Source: Rhizobium indicum
GTDB taxonomy: Bacteria; Pseudomonadota; Alphaproteobacteria; Rhizobiales; Rhizobiaceae
Length of the DNA stretch: 64,000 nt
Direction: 5' to 3'
Assembly (NCBI RefSeq): GCF_005862305.2
Contig: NZ_CP054022.1
Location: 744,001 to 808,000 of the forward strand
The notes beneath the pieces were generated by a model that made no database searches, had not been told where the DNA came from, and saw only the letters and a list, made by a program, of their open reading frames with translations. Shown here piece by piece: positions 25,617 to 37,707 of this stretch; within the stretch, counting starts at the first letter, position 1; every line of letters starts with the position of its first letter. Both the position numbers and the translations under genes were made by a program.

Positions 25617-28600
25617 TTACAGGTTGAAATCCGAAGTGGTGAGGTTGTGGTTCCCCTTTATGTTCAGGCGGAGTTCGGCACTGCTGTCGCCGTCGACGCT
25701 TCCCTGCACGACCGTATAGTCGCCGTCGGCACGGGTCTCGTGCGTGACGATCAGTTGCGCAGGGCCACTGAGTGTCGAGGCGGCTACCAAGGTGAAGGCC
25801 TGGTTTCCGGAGAGAGCATTGTTGGCGTCAGTGCCACTGAGGTCGATCTTGTCTCCGGGCTGGAAGCCTATGATCGTATCGCCGTCGGCGTCCGCTTCGG
25901 AACGGAACAGGAACTTGTCATTTCCTGCCCCGCCGTCGATGATGTTGACGGAAGCGTTGGCAGTGATCGTATCGCTTCCGGAGCCCGTCACGACATTCTC
26001 GATGTTCCAGAGCGTATCGTTACCCGACTGACTGCTCGATGCATTTCCTCTGCCCATGAAGCCGCTGCCGAGGTCGACCGTCAGGTTGGCGGTGATCGCC
26101 GCCAGATCCAGCGTGTCGCTGCCGGCATCGCCATAGTAGACGTCATCGCCGTCGCCGGTTTCGGCGACGAACATGTCGTTGCCGTCGCCGCCATGGGCGG
26201 TGTCGTTGCCGGCACCGGTCTGGATCATGTCGTCGCCGGCATCGCCGAAGACGCGGTCAGATCCAGCGTCGCCATAGAGCATGTCATTGCCGGCGCCGCC
26301 CAGCAGGTCGTCGTTTCCGGCGCCGCCGAAGACCATGTCGTTGCCGGCCTCCCCACTGAGGAGATCGTCACCGTCATCGCCGCGCATGATGTCGCTGCCG
26401 GCACCGCCGGTTGCCACGTCATTGCCGCCGAATGCGACGATCATTTCTCCGCTTGCGGTGCCGAGAAGAACATCGGCTGCGGCAGTACCGGCAATCGGGG
26501 CTCCCGTTGTTGCTTCGGGAGTCGGCGGTGTCGGCGGTGCTGGCGGCGGCGTATCGGTTTCGTCATCGCCATTGCCGTTGAATTGCGGCAGGCCGCCCTG
26601 GCTGGTGAAGCGAATACTATGCTGGTTGCCTGTCATCGTTGTCACGCCGTTCTGGTCAGTCGTGACCTCGTAGTCATCGGCAGTCGCGCCTGCGGGCAGT
26701 TCGATGACGTCCTGCGGCCGCAAGGTGCCGACAATCGTGTCGTTGCCGCCGTTCGAGCGGAATACGATGCGATGCGCCGAGGTCAGAGCCGAAATGTCGA
26801 TCGTATCGTCACCGGCGTCACCGTCGATGGTGATGGTGTTCAGCCGCAGACTTGTCCCGCCAAAATCCCCGATCACCTGGAACGTGTCGCCGCCGGACGT
26901 GCCAGCTCCGGACGGCTCGGCCCCGTTGATGCGGATCTCCTCGATCTCGCGCAACTCGGCAATGACGGAGGTGGCGAAATCGGTATTGGCTCCCCGCGTC
27001 ACGACGATCTCGGTTGCGGCATTGAGGCTTGCACCATTATTGCCGGCCAGAGCGTCCCATGCAGCGCGGGTGTAGATGCGGTAGGTCTCCGCGACTGCGC
27101 CATTGCCTGTGATCACGAAGGTGTCACCGGCCTGGCCCTCCGTGCCGCCATTGACGACATCGCGACCATCGGAATTGGCCAGTGACGCCGCCGCCGCGTT
27201 GTTGGCGTTCCAGTTGAAGGTGTCGTCACCGGCATCGCCGTTCAGCGTGTCGTTGCCTGTCCCGCCGTTGACAATGTCGTTGCCGGCTCCGGCATTGACC
27301 GTGTCGTTGCCACCGAGGGCGTTGATCGTGTCGGCACCGCCGGTGCCGTTATGCGTCTGTCCGGCTGCAGCGCCAGTGATCACATTGCCGGCAGTGGCGA
27401 GCGTGAAGTCGGAGATATCGATGCCGGCATTATTGACACCGTTGATCTGGATCGTGCCCTGGATGGTCGAGGCCGGTCCATTCTCGCGGATGGTGATGAT
27501 CGTGTTGGCGCCGCTGGCCGTTTCGAACACCCGGTTGTTGAAGTTCGCCGCCGTTACTCCCAGTCCGCTAAGGTCGATGCGATCCTGGGTCGCCGGCGTT
27601 CCACCGGTGGCGTCGAAGCTGCTGATGCTGTCAGCCCCGAAGCCGGTCGCACTGTAGATGATGGTGTTGACACCACCGCCCACATCGATGGTGTCATTGC
27701 CGGCACCGCCGATGATCGTGTCGTTGTCGTCGCCGCCATTCAGCGTGTCGTTGCCTTCGCCGCCGTCGAGCAGATCATTGCCGTCATCGCCATTGAGCGT
27801 ATCGTTGTTGCCTCCGCCGAAGAGCTGGTTGGCGGCGCCGTTGCCGTTGATCGTATTGGCGAGCGTGTTGCCGCGACCGGTGACCGCCGCGCCATTGAGA
27901 TTGAGGTTCTCCACCTCGGCGCCAAGCGTGTAGTCGATGCTGGCATCGACCCGGTCCGTGCCGCCTGCCGCCAGTTCCGTCACCACGTCGCCTGCATCGT
28001 CGACGGCGTAGATGTCATCGCCGATACCACCCACCATGGTGTCGGCACCAAGGCCGCCGTTCAGCGTGTCGTTACCGCCAAGGCCTGTTAGAGTATCAGC
28101 GAGATCGCCGCCGGTGATGACGTTATTGCCGTCATTGCCAGTACCAACGAACTGGTCGGCATCGACACCCGTATAGGTCAGGTTCTCGACATTGGCGAAG
28201 GCCGCCAGCGTGTAGAGTGCCGCGGTCGTCTCGACCGTGTCGGTTCCGCCACCCGTGGCCTCGACGATCAGATCTTCGCCGGTGTCGTCGATATAGGTGT
28301 CGTTTCCGGCGCCGCCGACCAACGTGTCGATATCGTCGCCGCCGTCGAGTGTGTCGCTGCCGATACCGCCAACGAGCAGATCCTCACCGAGGCCGCCATT
28401 GAGCGTATCGTTGCCGTCATGGCCGAAGAGCAGGTCGAAGCCGGTATTGCCGGTCAGCGTATCGCTACCCGTCGTGCCTGCCAGCGCCGTATTGATGCCG
28501 ACTGCGGCAGTCCGCTCACCGGTATCATCCGTGCTCAGTGCATAGTCGCCGGTCAGAGCGTAGCCTTCGAATGTACTGCCATTGAAGTTGATGAACTCTA

Positions 28601-31600
28601 CAGCCTCGCCGACTGTGTCGAAGTGATCAGTGACGGTGGCTTGCTGGCCGTTGAACTGGACCACGAGATCGTCGTTGCCGCCGCCGGTCGTCACTTCGAA
28701 CATGTTGAGCCCGTCGAGGGCGGCCGGCAGCGCCGGTGGCACGGTTCCTCCGACCGTGATGCGGTCGCTGCCGCTAGTTTCGTTGATGATATCGAACCCG
28801 TCGCCGAGATTGATGACATAAGTATCGTTACCGGCACCGCCGTTCAGTATCTCGGCAGCACTGGAGAAAGCGATCGACAAGTCGTCGATACCGACAAAAT
28901 CGCCGTTGTTGTTCGTGCCGGCCACCACAAAGCGGATCGCCGAATTGGCGCCGAACGGCCCGTTCAAGGGAATGTTGACCCTCGATCCGTTGCCGGAATT
29001 CCCGTCTATGGTCTGGATCGTCTGATTGAAGTTGACCCCGTCGGCGGCGAACTGCACCGTGACCGTCTCTCCTCCATCAAAGCCGTTCTCATTGAAGGTA
29101 TAGCTGACGGTGGCGGTCGACGCCCCCGACAGATTTACCGTTCGCGTGATCGTCGCCGTGCCGTTGCCTGGATCGTTGTCGTCATCGCGCAGGCGCAGCT
29201 GATTGGTGCCGTCGTCGATACGGATCTGGCCTGCCGAAGCGCTGTTTGTGCCGCTATTGTCGCCCGTCTCGACCCAGGACGACGTCCATGGTGTTGCGCC
29301 ACTCGTTCCATTCTGCGCCGTGTTGTTGAAATTATCGGCGTAGCTGCCTGAAGAGCTGGCCGTGCTGGGGCCACCGACGAGGATGTCGTTGCCGTCGCCA
29401 CCGTTCAGGGTGTCGTTACCACCCAGGCCAAGCATCAGATCATCGCCAGCGGTGCCGTTGAGAACATCATTGGCTTCCGTACCGACGATCAGGCCGACAG
29501 CTCCATCGGTAAACTGGAGCCGCTCCACATTGCGCAGTCGGTCGGAGCCGTCGAGGTTGATCTCGGTGACGTCGGTGACGGTGACTTGTCCATCGGCGGT
29601 TGCGCCGAACGTATAATCGGCGCGGGCGCCCTGGAAGGCGGCAGTGTCGATATCGCCGCCCGTCGTATCGGTCCGGATGGTCCGAACGATCGCAAGTTGA
29701 CCGGGATTGATCGTCCCGTTGAACATGCGAGCCGCCAATGCCGTCATGCTGTTGACCAGTTCGCTTGGTGTGCCGGTATGATTGACGTCCTCAAGCGCGA
29801 AGACGCCGATCTGCACATCGAGCCATTTGTCGCCGTCAATGATGTCGTCGCCGGCAAGGCCTTTCATGACGTCGCTGCCATCACCGCCGAGGATGATGTC
29901 ACCGGCAGAAAATGAGGTCACTCCGGCGCCGAGCAATGCCTGAAGGCCATTGATGAGGGCGATGCCGTCGGCGTCGAGCGCGCTGCCGGCATAACCTTCT
30001 GTACCGCCTTGTGGTGCCGGCAGGCGATCAGCCGCCAGAGCTTCCGAGCCGGTGAGCACGTCGTTGAACCGGGTACCGGACAGGCCTTCAATCGACTCGT
30101 ACTCGTCGAGAGCGGCGTTTTCTGGCAGGATCGGGGCCTCGTCGAAGATGATCGGTATCGAGATATTGGCGTTCACTCCGAGGACATTGTCCTTGTAGGT
30201 CGCCCAGTCGAAGCCCGACATACCGACCATTTTGCCGCGACCAGCGCTTCCGACCATGATGTCGTCGCCGCCTTCGCCGATGAACTCGTCAAACCCGCCA
30301 TCGCCGAGGAACACGTCGTGCCCGTCAATCAGGTCGTGAGAAAAGATTTCATCGAAATTGTCACCGGGGGCACCGTCGAAGGTGCCGGTCTCAATCCAGT
30401 CATTTCCCTCGTTACCAAGGATTCGTTCGGCGTTTCGGTTGCCGTAGATGAAGTCGTTGCCTGTGCCTGCGAAGACCTCCGAGCCCATATCCGTGCCCAG
30501 GAAGATGAAGTCCTGACCGTCGTTGCCCATGACCAGGTCGAGACCTGGGCCGGCGTGAACCACGTCGTTGCCGGCGCCGAGCTTGAAATTATCGTCACCA
30601 CCGCTGTCGGTCACGATGTCGTCGCCGTCGCCGGCATTGATGATATCGTTGCCAAAACCACCTTCGAGCCTGTCGTTGCCGGCATCGCCGAAGAGCGTGT
30701 CGTCGCCAATGCCGGCAACGAGAATGTCGGCATTATCAGTACCGCCGAGGACAATGTGATCGCCGCCGGTATAGCGGAGATAATTGCCGTCTGGACCGAC
30801 GGTGACCGGATTATTACGGATCACCAACGGTGTCAGGATGCCGCTTCCCGTCGGATCGCTGCTCTCGAGCACGCCGTCACCGTCGAGGTCATTGAATTGT
30901 CGCGTTTGATCGACTTCCAGGATTAGGCCCGGGGTCGAGAACACATCGGATGGTAGATGCGTCGCGTCGGTGTTGCGCATGATCATCGCGGCAAAGGAGT
31001 TGTTCTCCATTTCGCCGAACAGGTGCAAACCGTCGAGGCGCTGTAGATAATAGAAGCGGTCGCCGCTCTGGAGCTTCTCCATCTGTATCTCGAAGACAAA
31101 GTTGAAGGTGGAGCCCAGCATGCCGCCGAAAGGCATGATCGCTTCGGCCAGACCGCCGATCCAGAGATCGATATCTTCCAGCCCGCCGAGTGAACCGCCC
31201 GCATAAGCACCGGTTGCATTGAGGAAGTCGACCGCGTCGGCCGGGACCACGAACCCAGCCATCGTCGCGAATTTGCCTGTGGCAATACCCGTGATCAGTG
31301 TCAGCGCTGCGTCGCGTTTCCCCTCGATCGTCGTTTCTCCGGTGATCAGAGAATGCGTCCCATAGGCTGCAATGAAGTTGATGATCGAGGCTTCGTGCTT
31401 GAGGTGGCCGGCGAAATCGACCCAGCTCTCGTAAGGCTTGAGCAGGGAATCTTCGTTGGTGGCGAGGTAGAACTGCCGACGGGCCTCGTTGAGAGAGGGC
31501 ACGCCTGTGTCGCGGCCACGCGCCAGGTTTATGGTCGCAAGATCGAGCGGCAGTCCGAGAAGGTTGTTACGGAGTGCGCTGGTGATAAATTCATCAATCT

Positions 31601-33617
31601 CGTTGCCGACCTGCCGGGTCATGCCGCGGATGATGGCACCGGCCGAGATATTGGCATCGACGGTCGCGCCGGTCCCGTTGTTTTCGAACTGAAGCGGGTT
31701 CAGGAAGCCTTCGATCAGACCGATGTCATTTTCGCTGAAGCTCGGATCGTACCGATCGATCGTCTCGGTCAGCATCGAGTGGCCGAAGCGATAAACCACA
31801 TGGGCGAACTCGGCGACGATCGAGGGATCGATCGTGACGTCATACCCGTCCGGAACGAGGAAAACGTTGATATTCGGCTGGATCTTGCGGGCGAATTCTT
31901 CGAACACCAGATGCTGATACTGCATTTCGGTACCGAACTTGGCTGCCTGGAAGAGCCGTTCGCCATTCCACTCGAGATCTTGAACGCCGTCGGCGATGTT
32001 TGCGCCGGGGACCAGCCATTGCTGAATAAAGGCGTTGTCGCCTGTCGCCAGCACCACCGCTTTTGTGTGCTCCATGAGCCGGTTGTGCTCGGAATGGAAC
32101 ACATGGTGGACGGCGGTCAGGCCGATATTCTCGTTGGCACGACCGTCGCCAGCGATATAGTGCGCGTCGAGCAATTCGTTGTCGTAGACGCCGGGTTCGT
32201 TGCCCGGATTTTCAAGGCCAATCTCGATGTCACCGTCGGCAAGTCCGGTCGGAACCGCGTTGTGAGCGATGTCGGCGAGGAAGGCATGGCCGGTCAGGAT
32301 AGCATTGGCAGGAACCAAAACGCCGAGACCGCCATTGGCGGACGGATCGCCCTCGATAAGGCCGCTTGCCGTCACCATTTGCGGAAAGCCGTTCGGGCCG
32401 CGAAGGAAGTTGCCGTAAGCATCGGTGGCAAGAAGCGGAACGTTGCCGACATTGGCATCGACGAGCTGGATGCCCAGAATGTCGGCGGCCTGGGCCTTGA
32501 GATCCGCCCAGGTTGCCATGCCGCCATTGCCGCCCTCTATAAGCTTGCCCGTCGCTACGGGATCGCCGGCGGCATTGAGTACATATTCCCGCAGGAAAAC
32601 CTGATGAGATGGGTGTGAGGTATAGGTCTGGTTCTGGTCGACGAAGGCGGTGGTTGTATTGACGGGACGATCGGTGTCATCGCCCGTTCCCACGACACCG
32701 TCCGGACCTGGTCCTGCCAATGTCGCGCGGGTGAGGACCATGAAATTGGTATTTCCGCCTTCAACGTAGAGCGGATCATCCGGCAGCAGCGGAATGAATA
32801 CGGTACCATTGCCGCCCTTGTTGACGAGATCGAGACCATGATCAAAGAACTGGCCAAACAGCGTGAACCAGGAATTGAACGGTGCCGACAGCCCCTCGTC
32901 GGGCGCGGTATTGGTAATGACAACGTTGGGACCATCCAGTTCGATGCCAGCGGCCACAAGAAGTGCCATGAGCTCGTCATCGACGGCATCCAGTGCTGTT
33001 TCGGCAGCCGCGAGGACTGCCGCGGCGGCGGCGGCGGCCTCCTGCAGCGGAACGTTGGCCGGGCTTGCCGAGGCTGCGGCCGATGCTGCCGCATAACCGC
33101 GCTGGGCGTCCGACACGGCTTTGAATTCGTCCACGAGCGGGGCGTAGGCCGCAGAAATCTGCGCGGTGACCGTCATCTGGTCTGGCCCGGCAACAATGCC
33201 TGCCCTTTGCAAGGCAGTCAGGATGGCAGACGGGTTGCCGAGGGTTTGGTCGACGAGGAGGTTCGAAATTGTCCGGACTGTTGGGTCGAACACATCACTG
33301 GGGCCAGCGGTTCCCGGCCCGTCATTGTCGACACCGGGCGTATAGCTCACCGGCACAAGCGGCCCACCCGGGCCAGCAGGCACCATGATAGTGCGGAAAT
33401 CCGTGCCCAACCCTTCGGGGAATTCGTTGTCGGAAGCGCCCCATTCCGGGTGGTAGAGATTGTTGTAGGTGCCATCGACCGTACGTAGGCCCCAAGCCAG
33501 GTTGTAGGTGGGGATAAGACCGCCCTGGCCGAACAGCGGCTCGCCTGCGGCGTGCCGTTCCGCAATCTTGATCTGCGCCAAGATGAAATCGAGATCCGAT
33601 CGAATATAGGTAACCAT
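25617..33617 (-). CDS. Giant RTX haem peroxidase (peroxicin-type, animal peroxidase superfamily)
   Basis: 2666 residues from the ATG at 33617, which has AGGGGAG 7-8 bases upstream; the longer frame lacks support. Residues about 230-850 form an animal-type haem peroxidase: distal His 260 in [27 protein letters not shown] near 505, proximal His 613 in [17 protein letters not shown], and [19 protein letters not shown] near 700. RTX calcium-binding repeats begin near 960 and recur in blocks to about 2600, with a beta-sandwich-like insert around 1420-1590. The end [20 protein letters not shown] is a likely type I secretion signal; there is no N-terminal signal peptide. First gene of the secretion operon. 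Expected role: secreted peroxidase using hydrogen peroxide; substrate unknown. Confidence 0.93.
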   Translation of the reverse strand: MVTYIRSDLDFILAQIKIAERHAAGEPLFGQGGLIPTYNLAWGLRTVDGTYNNLYHPEWGASDNEFPEGLGTDFRTIMVPAGPGGPLVPVSYTPGVDNDGPGTAGPSDVFDPTVRTISNLLVDQTLGNPSAILTALQRAGIVAGPDQMTVTAQISAAYAPLVDEFKAVSDAQRGYAAASAAASASPANVPLQEAAAAAAAVLAAAETALDAVDDELMALLVAAGIELDGPNVVITNTAPDEGLSAPFNSWFTLFGQFFDHGLDLVNKGGNGTVFIPLLPDDPLYVEGGNTNFMVLTRATLAGPGPDGVVGTGDDTDRPVNTTTAFVDQNQTYTSHPSHQVFLREYVLNAAGDPVATGKLIEGGNGGMATWADLKAQAADILGIQLVDANVGNVPLLATDAYGNFLRGPNGFPQMVTASGLIEGDPSANGGLGVLVPANAILTGHAFLADIAHNAVPTGLADGDIEIGLENPGNEPGVYDNELLDAHYIAGDGRANENIGLTAVHHVFHSEHNRLMEHTKAVVLATGDNAFIQQWLVPGANIADGVQDLEWNGERLFQAAKFGTEMQYQHLVFEEFARKIQPNINVFLVPDGYDVTIDPSIVAEFAHVVYRFGHSMLTETIDRYDPSFSENDIGLIEGFLNPLQFENNGTGATVDANISAGAIIRGMTRQVGNEIDEFITSALRNNLLGLPLDLATINLARGRDTGVPSLNEARRQFYLATNEDSLLKPYESWVDFAGHLKHEASIINFIAAYGTHSLITGETTIEGKRDAALTLITGIATGKFATMAGFVVPADAVDFLNATGAYAGGSLGGLEDIDLWIGGLAEAIMPFGGMLGSTFNFVFEIQMEKLQSGDRFYYLQRLDGLHLFGEMENNSFAAMIMRNTDATHLPSDVFSTPGLILEVDQTRQFNDLDGDGVLESSDPTGSGILTPLVIRNNPVTVGPDGNYLRYTGGDHIVLGGTDNADILVAGIGDDTLFGDAGNDRLEGGFGNDIINAGDGDDIVTDSGGDDNFKLGAGNDVVHAGPGLDLVMGNDGQDFIFLGTDMGSEVFAGTGNDFIYGNRNAERILGNEGNDWIETGTFDGAPGDNFDEIFSHDLIDGHDVFLGDGGFDEFIGEGGDDIMVGSAGRGKMVGMSGFDWATYKDNVLGVNANISIPIIFDEAPILPENAALDEYESIEGLSGTRFNDVLTGSEALAADRLPAPQGGTEGYAGSALDADGIALINGLQALLGAGVTSFSAGDIILGGDGSDVMKGLAGDDIIDGDKWLDVQIGVFALEDVNHTGTPSELVNSMTALAARMFNGTINPGQLAIVRTIRTDTTGGDIDTAAFQGARADYTFGATADGQVTVTDVTEINLDGSDRLRNVERLQFTDGAVGLIVGTEANDVLNGTAGDDLMLGLGGNDTLNGGDGNDILVGGPSTASSSGSYADNFNNTAQNGTSGATPWTSSWVETGDNSGTNSASAGQIRIDDGTNQLRLRDDDNDPGNGTATITRTVNLSGASTATVSYTFNENGFDGGETVTVQFAADGVNFNQTIQTIDGNSGNGSRVNIPLNGPFGANSAIRFVVAGTNNNGDFVGIDDLSIAFSSAAEILNGGAGNDTYVINLGDGFDIINETSGSDRITVGGTVPPALPAALDGLNMFEVTTGGGNDDLVVQFNGQQATVTDHFDTVGEAVEFINFNGSTFEGYALTGDYALSTDDTGERTAAVGINTALAGTTGSDTLTGNTGFDLLFGHDGNDTLNGGLGEDLLVGGIGSDTLDGGDDIDTLVGGAGNDTYIDDTGEDLIVEATGGGTDTVETTAALYTLAAFANVENLTYTGVDADQFVGTGNDGNNVITGGDLADTLTGLGGNDTLNGGLGADTMVGGIGDDIYAVDDAGDVVTELAAGGTDRVDASIDYTLGAEVENLNLNGAAVTGRGNTLANTINGNGAANQLFGGGNNDTLNGDDGNDLLDGGEGNDTLNGGDDNDTIIGGAGNDTIDVGGGVNTIIYSATGFGADSISSFDATGGTPATQDRIDLSGLGVTAANFNNRVFETASGANTIITIRENGPASTIQGTIQINGVNNAGIDISDFTLATAGNVITGAAAGQTHNGTGGADTINALGGNDTVNAGAGNDIVNGGTGNDTLNGDAGDDTFNWNANNAAAASLANSDGRDVVNGGTEGQAGDTFVITGNGAVAETYRIYTRAAWDALAGNNGASLNAATEIVVTRGANTDFATSVIAELREIEEIRINGAEPSGAGTSGGDTFQVIGDFGGTSLRLNTITIDGDAGDDTIDISALTSAHRIVFRSNGGNDTIVGTLRPQDVIELPAGATADDYEVTTDQNGVTTMTGNQHSIRFTSQGGLPQFNGNGDDETDTPPPAPPTPPTPEATTGAPIAGTAAADVLLGTASGEMIVAFGGNDVATGGAGSDIMRGDDGDDLLSGEAGNDMVFGGAGNDDLLGGAGNDMLYGDAGSDRVFGDAGDDMIQTGAGNDTAHGGDGNDMFVAETGDGDDVYYGDAGSDTLDLAAITANLTVDLGSGFMGRGNASSSQSGNDTLWNIENVVTGSGSDTITANASVNIIDGGAGNDKFLFRSEADADGDTIIGFQPGDKIDLSGTDANNALSGNQAFTLVAASTLSGPAQLIVTHETRADGDYTVVQGSVDGDSSAELRLNIKGNHNLTTSDFNL

Positions 33618-33829
33618 TTGTACTCTCCCCTTTGGTTGCACGGGAACCGCTATCGTTCCGGCAATGCTTCTTCCCAACCCTGCGCTTGCAGGCATCGTTT
33701 GTTTTGCGAGAGATTTTCTACTCGGGCGCCCAAGGTATGAACGGCCAATAGGAAAATCTTCAGCATTCTCTGCGATGATTGATCTTGTCGCGCCGAGAGG
33801 CCACGGGATAGTTCCAAAGGTCCGGCGAC
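33618..33829. promoter_or_regulatory. Divergent promoter region of the peroxidase operon and sensor kinase
   Basis: The 212 bases between the two divergent starts should hold both promoters. GGAAC-N7-GTTCC (33643-33659) is an inverted repeat 26 bases upstream of the peroxidase start and may be an operator or leader stem. No clear -35/-10 pair was recognised. Confidence 0.45.
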
Positions 33830-35332
33830 ATGCATGGACTTTCGTCTGCAGGAGGACGGGACCTTGGGCCCGGAAAAAATGTGACTTACGTCCCATTCAG
33901 GAAGAGGTCTGGCGGCGAAAACGTCGAGATCGTCGCCTTCTGGCAACGCCTTGAACTAACCACGCAATTTTTGATAGTTGCCGGCCTAGTCGTCTGCGGT
34001 TCAATGGCAATCCTTGGCGAATGGCTGAACGTGCAGATCGCCGCCAATCAGCTCAGAAGCCGGGCCGAATCCGGAGCCCTTTATATGGAGGGCTTTCTTG
34101 CGCGGCACGTTGAGGGATCCGAAAACGACCCGCAGGTCTCCGAAGCGCGTCGAAACGAACTGGACGATCTGCTAATCGGCACCGATCTCGCACGGCGAGT
34201 CGAGAGCTTCAGGATCTGGCGCCATGACGGGCTGGTGATCTACAGCACCGACAAATCTCTCATTGGAAAGACCTTTCCATCGAGTGAGATCGAACGGGCT
34301 TTCGCGGGACAGGTTGTTGCACAACTTGAAAATGGCCATAACGACGGCGATGCTGACAGTTCCTCCGCCGATAGACCGCTCGTCGAAATCTACGCGCCCA
34401 TCTATCGGTCCGGTACTCGCGACATTATCGCAGTCGGAGAGCTTTACGAGGATGCAGCCGAGTTCGCCGCCCAAAGTGACCGAGTTCAGCGTCACACATG
34501 GGCGCTCGTCGGCGCAACAACCCTTGCTATCATGGCTCTGCTTTTCCTCATCGTCCGGCGCGCGAGCAATATTATCGCCAGTCAAAGAACGACGCTAAAG
34601 GTGCAACTGACACAGGCCCAGGCGCTGGCCCGGCAAAATACCGAGCTTCGCAAGGCAGCCGACAAAGCGCGCATGGATGCGACGAAATCGAACGAGCAGC
34701 TCTTGAACCGCATCGGTTCCGACCTGCACGATGGTCCTGTTCAACTTCTCAGTTTGTTGATTCTCAGATTGGGGGGTTCCGCCAGCACGGCCGGCACGTC
34801 GAGGACTGCCTTCGATTGCGCGTCCGATGTGAAGGAATCCGACCTTGCGCCGTCGCATATCGCAAGCCAGGTCCTGACTGAGTTGCGTGAGCTTTCGACA
34901 GGGCTGGTCATGCCGGAGACCGAACATCTGGCCTTAGAGGCGGCCTTGCGTATGGCGGTTGAACAGCACGAGTATGCGACCGGATCAAAGGTCACGTCGA
35001 CATATGACGGGCTGCCCGAGCGTGTCGCACATCCGTTGAAGATCTGTCTATATCGAATAGTTCAAGAGGGGCTCAACAACGCTTTCCGTCACGGTGCAGG
35101 TCGTAACCAGCGTGTGTCCGCTTCAGCCGATCTGTCGGCCATAACGGTCGTCATTTGCGATGACGGTCCAGGTTTTGCGAGCGGCAGCTCTAATGGACGC
35201 CGCAGACCGCTCGGCCTTCAGGGCATTCGCAACCGGGTTGAAGCGTTCGGCGGCCGAGTCGACATCCTCCAACAGATCGGACTCGGAACGGAACTTCGGA
35301 TCGTGGTGCCGCTGGAGGGCAATGGCATCTAG
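33830..35332 (+). CDS. Membrane sensor histidine kinase (HisKA_3, NarX/DegS-like)
   Basis: 500 residues. A first membrane segment ([20 protein letters not shown], about 40-60) and a second ([18 protein letters not shown], about 222-240) flank a periplasmic sensor of about 160 residues. A coiled coil leads to the HisKA_3 dimer domain with phosphoacceptor His in [16 protein letters not shown], then the ATPase domain with [25 protein letters not shown] and [14 protein letters not shown]. It would phosphorylate the convergent NarL-type regulator, whose gene overlaps by 4 bases. Divergent from the peroxidase operon, so control of that operon is inferred. ATG at 33830 has AAAGG 9 bases upstream. 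Confidence 0.9.
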   Translation: MHGLSSAGGRDLGPGKNVTYVPFRKRSGGENVEIVAFWQRLELTTQFLIVAGLVVCGSMAILGEWLNVQIAANQLRSRAESGALYMEGFLARHVEGSENDPQVSEARRNELDDLLIGTDLARRVESFRIWRHDGLVIYSTDKSLIGKTFPSSEIERAFAGQVVAQLENGHNDGDADSSSADRPLVEIYAPIYRSGTRDIIAVGELYEDAAEFAAQSDRVQRHTWALVGATTLAIMALLFLIVRRASNIIASQRTTLKVQLTQAQALARQNTELRKAADKARMDATKSNEQLLNRIGSDLHDGPVQLLSLLILRLGGSASTAGTSRTAFDCASDVKESDLAPSHIASQVLTELRELSTGLVMPETEHLALEAALRMAVEQHEYATGSKVTSTYDGLPERVAHPLKICLYRIVQEGLNNAFRHGAGRNQRVSASADLSAITVVICDDGPGFASGSSNGRRRPLGLQGIRNRVEAFGGRVDILQQIGLGTELRIVVPLEGNGI

Positions 35333-35988
35333 TGGCGCAGAGCCGGGTCCCTGCTCCCCTCGAGCTTTTGAGCGGCAATCAGCACTTCCAGGCGGTTTCG
35401 CGCGTTCAACTTTTGCATCAGGATCGTCATATAGTTCTTTACCGTCTTCTCGCCAATTTGCAGATCCGTCGCAATCTGGCGGTTTGTGAATCCGCGCAGA
35501 AGCATCCTGATGATTTGGCCCTCCCGTATGCTAAGCTTCACTTCCCCGCCGGCCATTTTTCGGAGCGAGGCTATTTTAAGCTCCTCAATGACTTTGCAGG
35601 CAAACGCCGGGGTGATGAACATATCGCCGCGATGGACGGTTGCTATAGCCTGGATGAGTTCCTGAGCGCTGCTTCCTTTGAGGACATATCCGCTTGCGCC
35701 CGCGTTAAGGGCGCGCACGGCGTAATCGCTCCCTGTCATCGCTGTAAAAACAAGAATTTTGGTCCGAATCTTTTCGACGAGTTTCGTGATAGTGTCGAAA
35801 ATATTTCCAGGCATCATCAAATCAACAATAAAAACATTCGGCTTCAGTTTTAATCCTATATCTAAGGCTTCTTCTGCGGTTGAACCAGTCGCGGCGACGA
35901 TAAATGGAGACTGTTTGTTGAGGATGTCAGTCAATCCTGCCAACATCAAGGGGTGGTCGTCAATCAACGCTACAGATACTGAAGTCAT
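35329..35988 (-). CDS. NarL/FixJ-type response regulator
   Basis: 219 residues. The receiver domain has the acidic pocket (LIDDHPL), phosphoacceptor Asp in NVFIVDLMMPG near residue 54 and the Lys of SGYVLKGSS. The C-terminal LuxR-type helix-turn-helix reads LSIREGQIIRMLLRGFTNRQ and continues to KTVKNYMTILMQKLNARNR. It binds DNA as a phosphorylated dimer. It converges with its probable kinase gene with a 4-base overlap. A local AT-rich leader (35989-36110) precedes it. Likely target: the peroxidase-secretion operon. Confidence 0.92.
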   Translation of the reverse strand: MTSVSVALIDDHPLMLAGLTDILNKQSPFIVAATGSTAEEALDIGLKLKPNVFIVDLMMPGNIFDTITKLVEKIRTKILVFTAMTGSDYAVRALNAGASGYVLKGSSAQELIQAIATVHRGDMFITPAFACKVIEELKIASLRKMAGGEVKLSIREGQIIRMLLRGFTNRQIATDLQIGEKTVKNYMTILMQKLNARNRLEVLIAAQKLEGSRDPALRH

Positions 35989-36187
35989 ATTACGCCCCTA
36001 CGCAAAATACATGGCGCTAGAAATATTATTAAAACAGTATTATGTCCACGTAGCAGTTTGGATTAGTATTACTAGATTATCTGTACTCGATAAGTCACGC
36101 TGTAACCCCTCGACCTGGGGTGATACTAGTTACCCCGCTTGATCAGATGGGGGTGCGGACGTTGGGGGGCCTCACGGGGTAGGGAAG

Positions 36188-36322
36188 ATGACTTTTGCGA
36201 TTTCGGCAGTAGCACTGGCGGCGATGGTCTTAATCCATCCAACGCGCTGGGCCGCAGCCGGCGCGCTCGTCCTGAACGCAGCGGCGTCGGCGTACGGGTG
36301 GTGGGCATTCGTATCCAGTTGA
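36188..36322 (+). CDS. Possible small membrane peptide (44 residues)
   Basis: ATG at 36188 directly after AGGGAAG opens a 44-residue, strongly hydrophobic frame (MTFAISAVALAAMVLIHP at the start, YGWWAFVSS at the end) with one or two membrane segments. It could be a real small membrane protein or the remnant of a larger one. The remainder of the gene-free stretch 35989-36639 shows no other supported gene. Confidence 0.3.
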   Translation: MTFAISAVALAAMVLIHPTRWAAAGALVLNAAASAYGWWAFVSS

Positions 36323-36639
36323 CACCGCGCCGCAGCTGGAAGGCGCTTTGCTTTGCATTGTTCTGGTGAGCGCCACCGAGCTTCTGAACCGCGGCACTAT
36401 CCCATGCGCGGGCTTTCGCTAGTGAGGGTCTCCCAGATGCGAAATCGCGGAGCGCGGCTGGCGGCAAACGCTCGAGCCAGGACCCGTCTTTACCGACGTG
36501 CTATCGACGGCTTAGGGGACGTGTACGTCTCCCGTGCGCCAGTCGGGTGGTCCACGTTCCTCGCAGGTCGATTCGCGTTGGCCTTATGCAGTGACGCGGC
36601 TATGGTTAGGAGTGGAGACTGACCAGCGAAAAGGCAGAC

Positions 36640-37707
36640 ATGTCTATCCAACGTACGAGTTTTTATGTCTTGCTAGCGCTGGTGACGATCGCGTTCATCT
36701 GGCTGCTTGTCCCCTATTACGCAGCTGTTTTCTGGGCAGTGATCCTTGCTATCATCTTCTTTCCAGTGAACATGCGACTGGCGCTTTTGCTGGGAGGCCG
36801 CCGAGGCATCGCTGCCCTGCTGACGGTGTTGATGTGCATCGGTCTCGTCATCGTGCCGGCATTGATTATCCTCATTTCTCTTATCCAGGAAGGCACCAGT
36901 CTTTACCAACGGATAAGCAGCAACGAAATCGACCTCAATGACTATCTGGTCCGGATTCAGAATGCGTTGCCCGGCTTCGTCGACAACTGGCTGAACTCAT
37001 TGAAACTTGGCGGCTTTGCGGAACTTCGCGCTAACATCTCCTCAGGCGCAGTACAGGCAAGCCGGTCGGTCGCCGGCAGCCTGCTGAGTTTTGGCCAAAA
37101 CACGCTGCAATTCTTCGTCAGCTTCGGGATCATGCTTTATCTGCTTTTCTTCCTCTTCCGGGATGGGGCTGACCTCGGCCGCGCGATCCGAGATGCAATC
37201 CCTCTCAACGACGACTATACCCGGCAGTTTCGCGACAAGTTTTCCGCTGTCGTTCGGGCCACCGTCAAGGGAAATATCATCATTGCGATCATTCAGGGCA
37301 CGATCGGTGGCGTGACATTTTGGGCTCTGGGAGTCGAGGCCGCCCTGTTGTGGGGCGTCACGATGACTCTCCTGTCGATGCTGCCTGCAATTGGAGCAGC
37401 GCTCGTATGGGTTCCAGTCGCCATCTGGCTAGTCCTCATGGGTGCCTGGTTGAAAGCAGCGATCCTGGTTCTCGTCGGCGTATTTGTCATAGGGCTAATC
37501 GACAACCTGCTGCGTCCGCCACTGGTGGGCCAGGGGACGCGGCTGCCCGATTATGTGGTGCTGATCTCGACGGTAGGCGGCATCTCCCTGTTCGGCATCA
37601 ATGGTTTTGTCATCGGCCCCCTGATTGCAGCCCTGTTTATCGCTGCATGGTCGCTTTTTGCCGAACAGCAGAACGCAGAGAAACCAGACACCAAGGATAT
37701 CGAATAG
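36640..37707 (+). CDS. AI-2E family transporter (PerM/YdiK-like)
   Basis: 355 residues with about eight membrane segments, starting MSIQRTSFYVLLALVTIAFI. The family pattern is clear: a paired N-terminal hairpin, a periplasmic middle region, GNIIIAIIQGTIGGVTFWALG, LLSMLPAIGAALVWVPVAIW and the end ISLFGINGFVIGPLIAALFI. Members export small molecules or ions; the autoinducer-2 role of one E. coli member is not general. No operon partner. Start ATG at 36640; only a weak GCGAAAAGGC-type ribosome site precedes it. Confidence 0.93.
   Translation: MSIQRTSFYVLLALVTIAFIWLLVPYYAAVFWAVILAIIFFPVNMRLALLLGGRRGIAALLTVLMCIGLVIVPALIILISLIQEGTSLYQRISSNEIDLNDYLVRIQNALPGFVDNWLNSLKLGGFAELRANISSGAVQASRSVAGSLLSFGQNTLQFFVSFGIMLYLLFFLFRDGADLGRAIRDAIPLNDDYTRQFRDKFSAVVRATVKGNIIIAIIQGTIGGVTFWALGVEAALLWGVTMTLLSMLPAIGAALVWVPVAIWLVLMGAWLKAAILVLVGVFVIGLIDNLLRPPLVGQGTRLPDYVVLISTVGGISLFGINGFVIGPLIAALFIAAWSLFAEQQNAEKPDTKDIE

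Noticed and set aside
25134..27185. Plus-strand frame of 683 codons, and similar ones at 28419-29351 and 31353-32618
   Set aside because: They are antisense to the exporter and RTX peroxidase genes; the repeated Gly/Asp codons keep the opposite strand open.
25950..30750. Regularly repeating GC-rich units that could suggest a CRISPR array or satellite
   Set aside because: The period follows RTX nonapeptide and 18-residue repeats in an intact reading frame; there are no constant repeats with unique spacers.
33618..33896. N-terminal 93-codon extension of the peroxidase
   Set aside because: The ATG at 33617 has a good ribosome site and the extension would cover the divergent promoter region and the start of the kinase gene.
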